Origin: Paenalkalicoccus suaedae
GTDB lineage: Bacteria; Bacillota; Bacilli; Bacillales; Salisediminibacteriaceae
Direction of reading: 5' to 3'
Length of the DNA stretch: 64,000 bases
Assembly: GCF_006965545.2 (NCBI RefSeq)
Contig: NZ_CP041372.2
Span: 744,001-808,000, forward strand
Of the stretch, positions 25,782 to 33,386 are shown in pieces (positions within the stretch are counted from its first letter, which is position 1; each line of letters opens with the position of its first letter). The notes under the pieces were generated by a model, which made no database searches, was not told the origin of the DNA, and saw only the letters and a program-made list of their open reading frames with translations. Position numbers and translations under genes: made by a program.

Positions 25782-26898
25782 ATTTATTACCCCCTCTTTT
25801 TTTCATCATTATCACAATAACAAGTGGGAGAAGAAAATAGGTTATACATCCAGCTATAATTTGAATGTGTAATAAAAAGATCTGTGTCTCCCACGACTTC
25901 CAAAATAACTCATTCACAATAACCATCCCGATATAAATAAGGATTACACTAAATAACAACCCCTTTCCACTCGACGGTTTTTTCATTTTACTCAGAACAA
26001 TTTTAGACGCTCCATAAAATAGTAAGAGAAATAGAGAAACTGCAAAAACAATGTTAAATAATTCAAAGGAAAGCAAGATCATGTCCGTTCTTTCAAAAAC
26101 GGGATTTTGAAAATAGCGGGCCATATCAACAATCGGATATCGACTTTTACTTAAATAAGTAGATCCAAAATATAATAGGGACGCGATAAATAAGAAGACG
26201 TACTCTATTACTGTATAGGCGTTACCGTAAGACAAATAGCGAAAGGTTTTATTATCTGCTTTAAGCCATGGTCCTAAAAACAGTAAAAGTTCCGGGCCAG
26301 AATAGGAAGACATAATTAAAAAAACGGCTTTCCAACTGTCTGATTTCCACTCTAATGGAATAAGAGGATACAAATCACTTAGTTGAGCAATAGGGGGAAG
26401 GAAGAAAAAAACGAAAAGTATAATGATCCAAAATGAACATAAAAAAGAAATAACAACAAAACGAATAGTAGGTTCCATGCCCTTACCCGCGACATAAAAG
26501 CTGAACAACAGAATAAATAAGATAATGAAATTCGTATCTGTAGTTGGAAGAATAAATGTTTGAATAATTTCGCTGTAACCTAACGTTATGACGGAAAGCT
26601 TAAGGAATAAAAAAAACAAGCCGATAAAAGTGAGAAGCCGCACCAATCCCTTTCCAAACAGTCGGACAAAACCACTATAGCCCTCTCGTGATACAGGCGA
26701 TAACAGCCACTTAGATATAAACAGAAGGTTTAGTTGAGACAGTCCCCCTAATGCTATAATTACCCAAATCATATGTGGATAGATTAAAATACCTGGCATA
26801 ATCAGAAAGAAATATAGCATTTGAAAGCGATTTACCAGCAACATCGCATAGAATCCATTGTAGCTTTCGTTCTTCTCAAATAATTGCTGGGTTGCCAT
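25768..26898 (-). CDS. Spore germination permease, GerAB family
   Basis: A 376-residue integral membrane protein with about ten helices, of the APC-superfamily spore germination type (endospore germination permease). Segments such as MLLVNRFQMLYFFLIMPGIL and FLIMSSYSGPELLLFLGPWL fit the family. GerAB-type subunits bind the germinant within the inner membrane. It begins four bases after the A-subunit stop and overlaps the C gene, so the three are translated as one operon. Which germinant it senses cannot be told from sequence. Confidence 0.93.
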   Translation of the reverse strand: MATQQLFEKNESYNGFYAMLLVNRFQMLYFFLIMPGILIYPHMIWVIIALGGLSQLNLLFISKWLLSPVSREGYSGFVRLFGKGLVRLLTFIGLFFLFLKLSVITLGYSEIIQTFILPTTDTNFIILFILLFSFYVAGKGMEPTIRFVVISFLCSFWIIILFVFFFLPPIAQLSDLYPLIPLEWKSDSWKAVFLIMSSYSGPELLLFLGPWLKADNKTFRYLSYGNAYTVIEYVFLFIASLLYFGSTYLSKSRYPIVDMARYFQNPVFERTDMILLSFELFNIVFAVSLFLLLFYGASKIVLSKMKKPSSGKGLLFSVILIYIGMVIVNELFWKSWETQIFLLHIQIIAGCITYFLLPLVIVIMMKKRGGNKYAPT

Positions 26899-26902
26899 TG
26901 AG

Positions 26903-28408
26903 TCATCTCCTTGTTTTATATCTCTTCAATTTTTGAGGTTTTAGATGCTCAGGACGCTCCAACATTTTAAAGAATGGTCCTCGAATGAATAAATCATTCC
27001 AATCCTTTCTATAAAATGGGGAAACGGGTGAAAAATATGGTTGTTTGATTGAAGACAAGCTATTTAGGTGTGCTAATATTGCTACACTTCCTAATATGAT
27101 CCCAAACAAGCCGAAAAGAGAAGATAAAATAAGTAATATTAATTGGATTAATGGATTTGCCTTTGTCATAAGGTAGTTAGGAATAAGAAAAGAAGCAACT
27201 GTCGAGATCCCAACCATAACAATTAATACATTACTAGCGAAGCCCGCTTCAACAGCTGCTTGACCAATTACAATACCTCCAATAACCCCAAGTGTTAGAC
27301 CTGTCTTGGTAGGCATCCTTAAACTTGCTTCCTTTAAGATTTCGATAAAAATTAACATGATAAATGCTTCCCAAAAAGGAGTGAAGGGAAGCTGGCTCCG
27401 CGAGTCAACCAAGATCAGAAGAGTTTGAATAGGAATCATTTGATAGTGATGCGTGGTTAATGCAACATAGAAAGGAATTAATGTGACCGATAAAATGAAG
27501 CAAACATATCGCATAAGTCGCAAAAAACTGGCAACTACCCAGCGATTAATATAGTCCTCAGGTGACTGGAATAAATGAAAAAAGGTAATAGGTGCAACAA
27601 GAGCAAATGGTGTATTGTCAATTAAAAGAGTGATCTTACCTAATCCTAGTGAATAAGTAACGACATCAGGTCGATCTGTTTGCTGGAATTGAGGAAAAAT
27701 ACTGTTTTGATGTTTTTCTAAAAATGCTGCAACTTGAGAGGAGTCTAAGAAAAGGTCAAAATTAATTTCAGAAATTTTTTCTTTGATTGTAGTTACAAAA
27801 TCTGGGTTAGTAACCCCATCTATGTACATTAAAACAACATTTGTCTTACTCATAGTACCGAGAGAAAACTTCTCCGTTTTTAGTTCTTGAATGGGGAGTC
27901 GTCTTCTGATAAGTGTTATATTCTCTTCTATTTGTTCAGTAAAGCTGTCTTTTGCTCCATACAAGATGGTCTCTGTTTCGGAAGTTTCAATGGCTCGTCC
28001 AATAGGGTTCTTTAATGGCACAGCAAACCAAAGGTTTTGGGAAGAATCAACTAACAAAATGCATCCTGAGAACAATTGGCTTTTGGCTTCTTTCAGGACT
28101 GGAATGGAAATAGTGGAGGAGTTGACAAGGCAATCTTGAATAGATGCTTTCGAACAATTTGTTAAAGGATCGATAATGGTCTCATTTAATTTCTCTTGAT
28201 CAATGAGAGTTCGAATATAAACAAGATGAATGATACGATTATTTGAACAATTCATCTCTAGAAATTCTGCATCATCGATTTGCTCAAGGCTTTTTTTCAG
28301 AGATTCCATGGATAATTCTGATTCCATTGTTGATGGAGTAACCAGATTATCTTCGCTTTGTTTTTCTTCACTCCGTCTTTCGTGGCTCTCCCTTTTTTTC
28401 CAAAACAT
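26903..28408 (-). CDS. Spore germination receptor A subunit, GerA family
   Basis: A 501-residue GerAA-family protein. I chose ATG 28408 (MFWKKRESHERRSEE) because GGGGGTGA sits seven bases upstream; ATG 28414 would be too close. Residues up to about 300 form the soluble domains, with DPLTNCSKASIQDCLVNSST and RRRLPIQELKTEKF, followed by four or five C-terminal membrane helices containing VVASFLRLMRYVCFILSVTL and LRMPTKTGLTLGVIGGIVIG. It heads the ger operon. Such operons are expressed in the forespore by SigG; a -10-like CATTTTA is present upstream but no convincing -35. Confidence 0.93.
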   Translation of the reverse strand: MFWKKRESHERRSEEKQSEDNLVTPSTMESELSMESLKKSLEQIDDAEFLEMNCSNNRIIHLVYIRTLIDQEKLNETIIDPLTNCSKASIQDCLVNSSTISIPVLKEAKSQLFSGCILLVDSSQNLWFAVPLKNPIGRAIETSETETILYGAKDSFTEQIEENITLIRRRLPIQELKTEKFSLGTMSKTNVVLMYIDGVTNPDFVTTIKEKISEINFDLFLDSSQVAAFLEKHQNSIFPQFQQTDRPDVVTYSLGLGKITLLIDNTPFALVAPITFFHLFQSPEDYINRWVVASFLRLMRYVCFILSVTLIPFYVALTTHHYQMIPIQTLLILVDSRSQLPFTPFWEAFIMLIFIEILKEASLRMPTKTGLTLGVIGGIVIGQAAVEAGFASNVLIVMVGISTVASFLIPNYLMTKANPLIQLILLILSSLFGLFGIILGSVAILAHLNSLSSIKQPYFSPVSPFYRKDWNDLFIRGPFFKMLERPEHLKPQKLKRYKTRR

Positions 28409-28601
28409 GTGCATCTCACCCCCTATTTTTGAGAAGAGCATTTTTTTATTCAGTTCTTTAAAATGCCATATTGATACATATTATTAGCAAAAAAATTTAA
28501 GATTATACAATACATACATGGTGTATCTCAAAGTCTGGTGGGATTGGTACAGATGGTATCGTCGCTAGTAACTTGAGAAAAAAATAGTCGTTAATCTGTA
28601 A

Positions 28602-28631
28602 AAAAACGCCTTAGTAAAGGGCGTTTTTTTA
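28602..28631. terminator. Strong terminator between ger operon and ada
   Basis: AAAAAACGCCTTAGTAAAGG folds with GGCGTTTTTTT into a short stem with flanking A and T runs. It lies in the divergent ger-ada region, so no known gene upstream on either strand uses it. It might end a small transcript from 28500-28600. Confidence 0.8.
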
Positions 28632-28764
28632 TTGATAGAAAAATAGATGTAATTCGAATTGAGTGAAATTAACGGTCTGTTATATCCATGCCTGATTTTC
28701 GGCGGCAATTATTTTTAGTCTCCTTATAATAGAGATTAGAATAAGTGAGAATTGAGGTGTTTAG

Positions 28765-29820
28765 ATGATGGAGGATCGTAAGAAGGAATTTTATGAAGCG
28801 CTAATCGAGAAAGATTCATCGTACGAAGGGTTATTTTTTGTTGGTGTAAAGAGCACGGGTATCTTTTGCCGTCCAACATGCCCGGCAAGAAAACCTAAAT
28901 TGGAGAACTGTGAGTTTTATCATACGGCCGAGGAGGCACTTTTGGCTTCATTTCGTCCATGTAAAAGGTGCTTACCGCTCTCCCATCCAAATCAGGTTTC
29001 TACGCTTATACAGACATTAGTTAAGGCAGTTGAAGAAAATCCAGAGAAAAAATGGAGAGAGAAGGATTTTCGTGAATTGTCTATTGATGAATCAACAGCC
29101 CGCCGACAGTTCAAAAAACGTTTTGGCATGACATTTGTCCAATATGCACGTGCTAGAAGAATGGGCATCGCGATGAAGGAAATTAGATCTGGCAAAGGAA
29201 TGATTGATGCTCAATTGTCCACAGGCTATGAATCAAGTAGCGGTTTCAGAGATGCTTTTTCAAAAATCATGGGAGATGCTACTGCGTCAGCTAAGGAAAA
29301 TCACGTGCTAAAAGCCTCCTGGATTGATACGAGGGTTGGTCCGATGATTGCTATAGCGGATGAGGATGCACTATACCTTGTTGAGTTTGTAGATCGACGT
29401 GGTCTCGAAAAAGAGATTGAAGTACTAAGGAAAAAAACGGTATCAGCCATCATTCCGGGAAAGACAAAAACCATTGAATCAATTGAAAGAGAGCTGGAGC
29501 TTTATTTTGAAGGTAAGAGTACTGAATTTAACACGCCGATTAAGCTCATCGGAACACCATTTCAGCAAATGGTATGGGATAAGCTAAAAGAAATTCCAGC
29601 AGGGGAAACTCGTTCCTACTCAGACATTGCCCGAGAAATTGGAAAACCAACTGCTGTTCGAGCGGTTGCAAGGGCCAATGGTGCGAACCAACTCGCGCTC
29701 GTTATCCCCTGCCATCGAGTAATTCTTAGTGATGGTTCAATAGGCGGATATGGGGGAGGGAGTGCAAGAAAGAAATGGCTAATTGATCTTGAGCGAGAGA
29801 ACCATTTTAAGAGCAAATAA
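28765..29820 (+). CDS. ada: Fused Ada: AraC-type activator plus O6-alkylguanine transferase
   Basis: A 351-residue three-domain Ada protein. The N-terminal Zn/methyl-acceptor domain has Cys35, Cys39, Cys66 and Cys69 (FCRPTCPARKP and RPCKRC). An AraC-type helix-turn-helix follows around 90-170 (DESTARRQFKKRFGMTF). The C-terminal alkyltransferase domain has its active Cys316 in IPCHRVILSDG and the helix TAVRAVARANGANQL. It removes methyl groups from phosphotriesters and O6-methylguanine and activates its own transcription when methylated. In B. subtilis these roles are split into AdaA and AdaB; here they are one chain, as in E. coli. A TATAAT at 28725 marks its promoter, with a poor -35 consistent with activation. 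Confidence 0.96.
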   Translation: MMEDRKKEFYEALIEKDSSYEGLFFVGVKSTGIFCRPTCPARKPKLENCEFYHTAEEALLASFRPCKRCLPLSHPNQVSTLIQTLVKAVEENPEKKWREKDFRELSIDESTARRQFKKRFGMTFVQYARARRMGIAMKEIRSGKGMIDAQLSTGYESSSGFRDAFSKIMGDATASAKENHVLKASWIDTRVGPMIAIADEDALYLVEFVDRRGLEKEIEVLRKKTVSAIIPGKTKTIESIERELELYFEGKSTEFNTPIKLIGTPFQQMVWDKLKEIPAGETRSYSDIAREIGKPTAVRAVARANGANQLALVIPCHRVILSDGSIGGYGGGSARKKWLIDLERENHFKSK

Positions 29821-30246
29821 GTCATTGATATTAAAAAGATAGAGCAGGAAGTTTAGTTTCTTTTCACTCTAGATCTTGAAAAGTATCGGTTATCCGAAGG
29901 CAATTAAAATTGTTGTTTTTGAAGTCACCACTTGCTGGTTAGAAGGATAATTCTTGTGAGGCTATCGGAAGTACCTATTACAAGAAATTAAAGTTTATAG
30001 GGTGTTTTTTATATTAAGTCCAAATGAATCCTTCTACTCCCTTTTAGAGAGAAAAGTCTTTTGGGAAACGTTTGAACAACCAGTTAATTTCCTGTATTGT
30101 TAGTAATTGTACGGTCGTAAACGAGTCTATTAATCTGTAAATGGTGCAAGTATGAAGATCTATTCGCTTTAGAAACATGCACGAAGTTTATTTATTTTAG
30201 AAGTGTTGATAAGAAAGATACTTATTAAGTAGGGGAGAGATACACA
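29821..30246. other. Non-coding stretch
   Basis: AT-rich sequence between ada and a hypothetical gene. I see no open frame with a ribosome site, no repeat and no clear terminator; only a weak imperfect stem near 29838-29877. Confidence 0.5.
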
Positions 30247-30810
30247 ATGAAAAAAACAAACTTAGGGGTTACAACTCTTGTAGGAGCATTCGCAATAACG
30301 GCAGCTTACATAAACCTCACAGGAGAGGAGAACTCATTCACGAGTGCACCTGACGAACCTCTAGTGGCTTCACAAACACATGAAGGGGATGCTCAAATAG
30401 AGCGACCTCAACCAATAGCATTAGAGGAGTTAAATATGGAGGTTACGATCCCACTGCATTTACATGAGAATGAAGTTGCTACGGATGGCGCAGAATCAAT
30501 CCTTTCACAAGATGGTGTTACATCAAGTCAATCTAATAACCAGGAGTCCGTTACGGCATTTTATATGACGACGGAAGGTAATGAAATAACGGTGGTTGAA
30601 ATACAAGAGGCAATAACAATCGAGGAAATTGCATCTTGGTATGAAGAGGGTGACGTTACTTTCTTTGATGTAGAAGGATATGATGCCTTATATGACAATG
30701 GACACGGGAAGGTCATCCATATTACAACTGGTGAGAAGATCTATACTATTGGAGGAACAAAAGTTTCGGACGATGTCTTGTATGATATTGCGAATCAGAT
30801 TGAGTTTTAA
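30247..30810 (+). CDS. Hypothetical secreted or membrane-anchored protein
   Basis: A 187-residue protein beginning MKKTNLGVTTLVGAFAITAA, a signal peptide or single N-terminal anchor without a lipobox Cys. Residues 27-95 are acidic and low in complexity. The last 95 residues form a compact domain with VTAFYMTTEGNEITVVEIQE and DALYDNGHGKVIHITTGEK, with a strand-rich pattern. The domain resembles small DUF4367-like modules that sit outside the membrane, but I am not sure. A GGGGAGAG site precedes ATG 30247 and a clear terminator follows, so it is a single-gene unit. Confidence 0.7.
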   Translation: MKKTNLGVTTLVGAFAITAAYINLTGEENSFTSAPDEPLVASQTHEGDAQIERPQPIALEELNMEVTIPLHLHENEVATDGAESILSQDGVTSSQSNNQESVTAFYMTTEGNEITVVEIQEAITIEEIASWYEEGDVTFFDVEGYDALYDNGHGKVIHITTGEKIYTIGGTKVSDDVLYDIANQIEF

Positions 30811-30835
30811 TTTAGGTGTTAGGGATTATGTAGAG

Positions 30836-30866
30836 ACTCCTCTTACTTGGTAAGGGGAGTTTTCTT
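30836..30866 (+). terminator. Terminator after hypothetical gene
   Basis: ACTCCTCTTAC and GTAAGGGGAGT pair over eleven positions (one G-U) around TTG, followed by TTTTCTT. Confidence 0.9.
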
Positions 30867-31164
30867 ATGTTCAATATTAATTTTTGTGTTTTCTTTGTAT
30901 TTTATAAAGCATGGCAATGTTCAACATAATAGTAATAATATAAGTCACCTTTGGCGGTTATGGTCTATAAGTATGTCTTTCTTGAAGCACTACCTTAAGT
31001 CAGGCCGCCCAGTGGATACTGACAGTATGTTCGAAGACGCGTGAAGACATCTTTAGAAATGCTTTTCCATCGCTCGAGAACAGGTGAAACTAAACTCCGA
31101 TTACGTCGTATTGTATAATGAGCTACAACATATAAAAGCTATGAGAAGAGAGGTAGGTTAAAAT
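30867..31164. other. Non-coding stretch
   Basis: No reliable gene. An open forward frame from 30847 starts inside the terminator stem and lacks a ribosome site, so I did not call it. The rest shows stop-rich sequence without recognisable structure. Confidence 0.5.
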
Positions 31165-31686
31165 TTGCAGTATGATTTTTGCTATGATGTGCCAACAAGA
31201 GTTACTTCTAACTTGGAGATTGATGTTTTAAATGCTGATGGAAAGGTAGTCTATTCTTTAGAAAAGTATTATAAGAATATTTGGCAAAAACTTTTAGCCT
31301 TACACTTCACTACGTGGTTTATCAATATCTCCATAAAAAATACAAGTGGTTTTTCACTTGCTAAGGCTGAGGATATTGGAGTAGTGAAACGGAAGTGGTC
31401 TTTAATTGACTCGACTTATGCAGAGGGCATACTTCTAACTGACACTAGTAAATTTAAAATGACGGAAAGATTATTAGAATTTAAGTCAAATGGACATACA
31501 TACATAATCTCTAAAAAAGCCAATACTACACAAACAATGCTATATGAAGACTCAGAGCTTATTGTAAAGATGGAGGAAAGTGGGAAACTACCTCCTAGAA
31601 AGAACTATATTACTTTTGTGCAAGAAAGTAGATTACCAGAACCAGCAGTAATATGTATACTACATTTGTTTGAAATCGGAATATAA
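31165..31686 (+). CDS. Tubby C-terminal-like domain protein
   Basis: A 173-residue protein starting at TTG 31165 behind GAGAGGTAGG. It has the strand pattern of the tubby-like/LURP-one-like barrel domains of small Bacillus proteins: an opening ASNLEIDVLNADGKVVYSLE-like beta pair, middle segment WSLIDSTYAEGILLTDTSKF and FKSNGHTYIISKKANTTQTM near the end. Such proteins may bind membrane lipids, but no function is established for this group. No signal peptide or membrane helix. It is followed 23 bases later by the damaged methyltransferase gene. Confidence 0.55.
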   Translation: MQYDFCYDVPTRVTSNLEIDVLNADGKVVYSLEKYYKNIWQKLLALHFTTWFINISIKNTSGFSLAKAEDIGVVKRKWSLIDSTYAEGILLTDTSKFKMTERLLEFKSNGHTYIISKKANTTQTMLYEDSELIVKMEESGKLPPRKNYITFVQESRLPEPAVICILHLFEIGI

Positions 31687-31709
31687 AACAAGCTATAGGA
31701 GAACCTATC

Positions 31710-32480
31710 ATGCTCAACAACCGTCTAGCATTCAACGAAAACGTACTAAACTACGACAAATGGAGACCGACGTATTGTAGCGAAATGTTCAAAGACATTC
31801 TCGCATTTTCTCAAATCGATAAAGGCAGTAAGGTGATGGAGGTTGGCATTGGAACAGGGCAGGCAACTAGGCCATTTTTAGAGGTGGGCTGCGATGTTAC
31901 GGCGGTGGAGATTGGCGCGGATCTTGCGGAGTACGCCAGAGCGAAGTATCGAGAATATAGCAATCTTTCCGTTGAGCAAGTCGCGTTTGAAGATGCCTCA
32001 TACCCAGCCGAGAGTATCGATTTACTCTATTCAGCCACGGCCTTTCATTGGATCCCAGAAGACATTGGTTATTCGAAGGCTGCTTCATTATTAAAGCCAA
32101 ATGGGACGTTGGCGTTGTTTTGGAACCGACCATTTGTGAGCCGACCAGATGATGACGTACATCAAGCCATTAGGCGAATCTATCAGACGTACAGACCAAC
32201 GACGGAGCAACTGGTTGAGCACGATACGGAGAAATATGAGGCAAGAGTGCAAGCGATTGAAGCTTATGGATTCAAGGACGTCACGTGCAAACTCTACCAT
32301 AGGACGCGTGTGTTTTGAGCAGATGACTACACCTCGCTTCTTAACACATATTCCGATCATAGCCGCATGCCGAGTGATACGAGATTGCTATTAGAAAATG
32401 ATGTGAGGAAAGCAATTTTTGAGGCCGGTGATCGTCTGAACGTCTACGATACGATTGATTTGTATTTGGCAAGAAAGTGA
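31710..32480 (+). pseudogene. Class I SAM-dependent methyltransferase interrupted by in-frame TGA
   Basis: The reading frame encodes 202 residues of a Rossmann methyltransferase (motif I VMEVGIGTGQATRPF, motif II VTAVEIGADL, LYSATAFHWI) and meets TGA at 32316-32318. The same frame then continues for 53 residues (ADDYTSLLNTYSDHSRMPSD to the end NVYDTIDLYLARK) to a TGA at 32478. The continuation matches the expected C-terminal part of the family. A Ser TCA to TGA change would explain it. I infer a nonsense mutation; programmed readthrough is possible but unlikely. The 5' part and start (ATG 31710, TAGGAGAAC upstream) look intact. Confidence 0.85.
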
Positions 32481-32522
32481 TTCTACTGTCTCGAAGGTTA
32501 ACGGAGCACATACTAAGCAAAC

Positions 32523-32574
32523 AAACAGACCGTTTAGCCTTCTCGTAACTGAGAGGATAAGCGGTCTGTTTTAA
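32523..32574 (+). terminator. Terminator after methyltransferase
   Basis: AACAGACCG and CGGTCTGTT close a long stem with internal CCTTCTC/GAGAGG pairs, followed by TTTTAA. A well-formed intrinsic terminator. Confidence 0.9.
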
Positions 32575-32629
32575 TAATGTATTTAACAATTTTTAATTAG
32601 GGTATGGTCCCTAAGGTCAGCTAAAATTC

Positions 32630-32944
32630 TTAGTTACCTTCTTTTTTCGCTAACTTGACGAGTACGTGAGCCATTTGGTGTTTTTCATCATCGTCACTGA
32701 CTTTCCACATCTCTTGAAGTAACTTTTCTTCTGTATTTCTAGGAGCTTCGTGATTCTTCAGATACTCAGCGACGCGCTCTGCACCTTTAGCTAGCTGATC
32801 CTCGCTTAGTCCGAGCTTCTCGCCCTTACTAATCTTATCGTTTAAGTAGTTTTGGAACTCATCAAAGCTACTTAAAATCTCATCCTTTTTGTCTGACGAC
32901 ATATTATCTAGCTTTTCTTCTGCTTGCTTCTTTACGTCTGCCAC
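32630..32944 (-). CDS. DUF3243 family protein (YmfJ-like)
   Basis: A 104-residue acidic helical protein. I chose GTG 32944, eight bases after GAGGAG. The sequence FDEFQNYLNDKISKGEKLGL and then AERVAEYLKNHEAPRNTEEK, and a C-terminal KHQMAHVLVKLAKK, follow the DUF3243 pattern. It is somewhat longer at the N-terminus than B. subtilis YmfJ. The family is small, cytoplasmic and of unknown function. Single-gene unit, transcribed away from the GH59 gene. Confidence 0.8.
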   Translation of the reverse strand: MADVKKQAEEKLDNMSSDKKDEILSSFDEFQNYLNDKISKGEKLGLSEDQLAKGAERVAEYLKNHEAPRNTEEKLLQEMWKVSDDDEKHQMAHVLVKLAKKEGN

Positions 32945-33335
32945 ATGAATCACTCCTCAGTAAGATTATATGACTCACCTTCCCTTGCATGAAAATAGTA
33001 AACATACCATACATATTTACTAATTTCATTATCCGAAAGCTGAGTAACTATCATGAAATATAACGTGCAGGAATTATCATAGGGATGTTGGTCATAAGTA
33101 GGGACAAACAAAATTTAAAGTTCTCAAACTAATAAAAGTCAAAATATTTGCAAATTTAATCAAAAAAGTTATATGTAAACGCTTGCAGTAATAGGTAAAA
33201 TGAAATCTAGGTACTCCTATGTATGTCTTGTCAAATTAAAACTCAATGAATGGAAGTGGGGGCGATAAAGCAAAAAAGTAGATGGACAAAACGAATAACA
33301 CACTGTCAAAAATTTTTTGAGGAGGAGAATCGTTC
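32945..33335 (+). other. Upstream region of polysaccharide locus
   Basis: About 390 bases without a long gene. They hold the DUF3243 promoter on the minus strand, the cre site at 33174 and the presumed promoter of the GH59 gene, and end at a short leader coding sequence. The AT-rich part 33000-33170 shows no other structure I can name. Confidence 0.55.
33174..33187 (+). promoter_or_regulatory. cre site (CcpA) upstream of GH59 gene
   Basis: TGTAAACGCTTGCA matches the cre consensus TGWAANCGNTNWCA at all positions but one. It suggests catabolite repression of the secreted glycosidase by CcpA. Confidence 0.75.
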
Positions 33336-33386
33336 GTGAAACAAGCATTTAATCCCATATTATGGAGTAGGAAAGGGCGGTTTTAA
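33336..33386 (+). CDS. 16-residue leader peptide coupled to GH59 gene
   Basis: GTG 33336 follows the very strong site GAGGAGGAGAATC and opens a 16-codon frame (MKQAFNPILWSRKGRF). Its TAA at 33384-33386 directly touches the ATG of the GH59 gene. The site before the GH59 ATG is weaker (AAAGGGCGG, within the peptide). I infer translational coupling or leader control; the peptide need not have a function of its own. Confidence 0.55.
   Translation: MKQAFNPILWSRKGRF

Noticed and set aside
30847-31044. Forward 65-residue frame with a hydrophobic start
   Set aside because: It begins inside a terminator stem and lacks a ribosome site.
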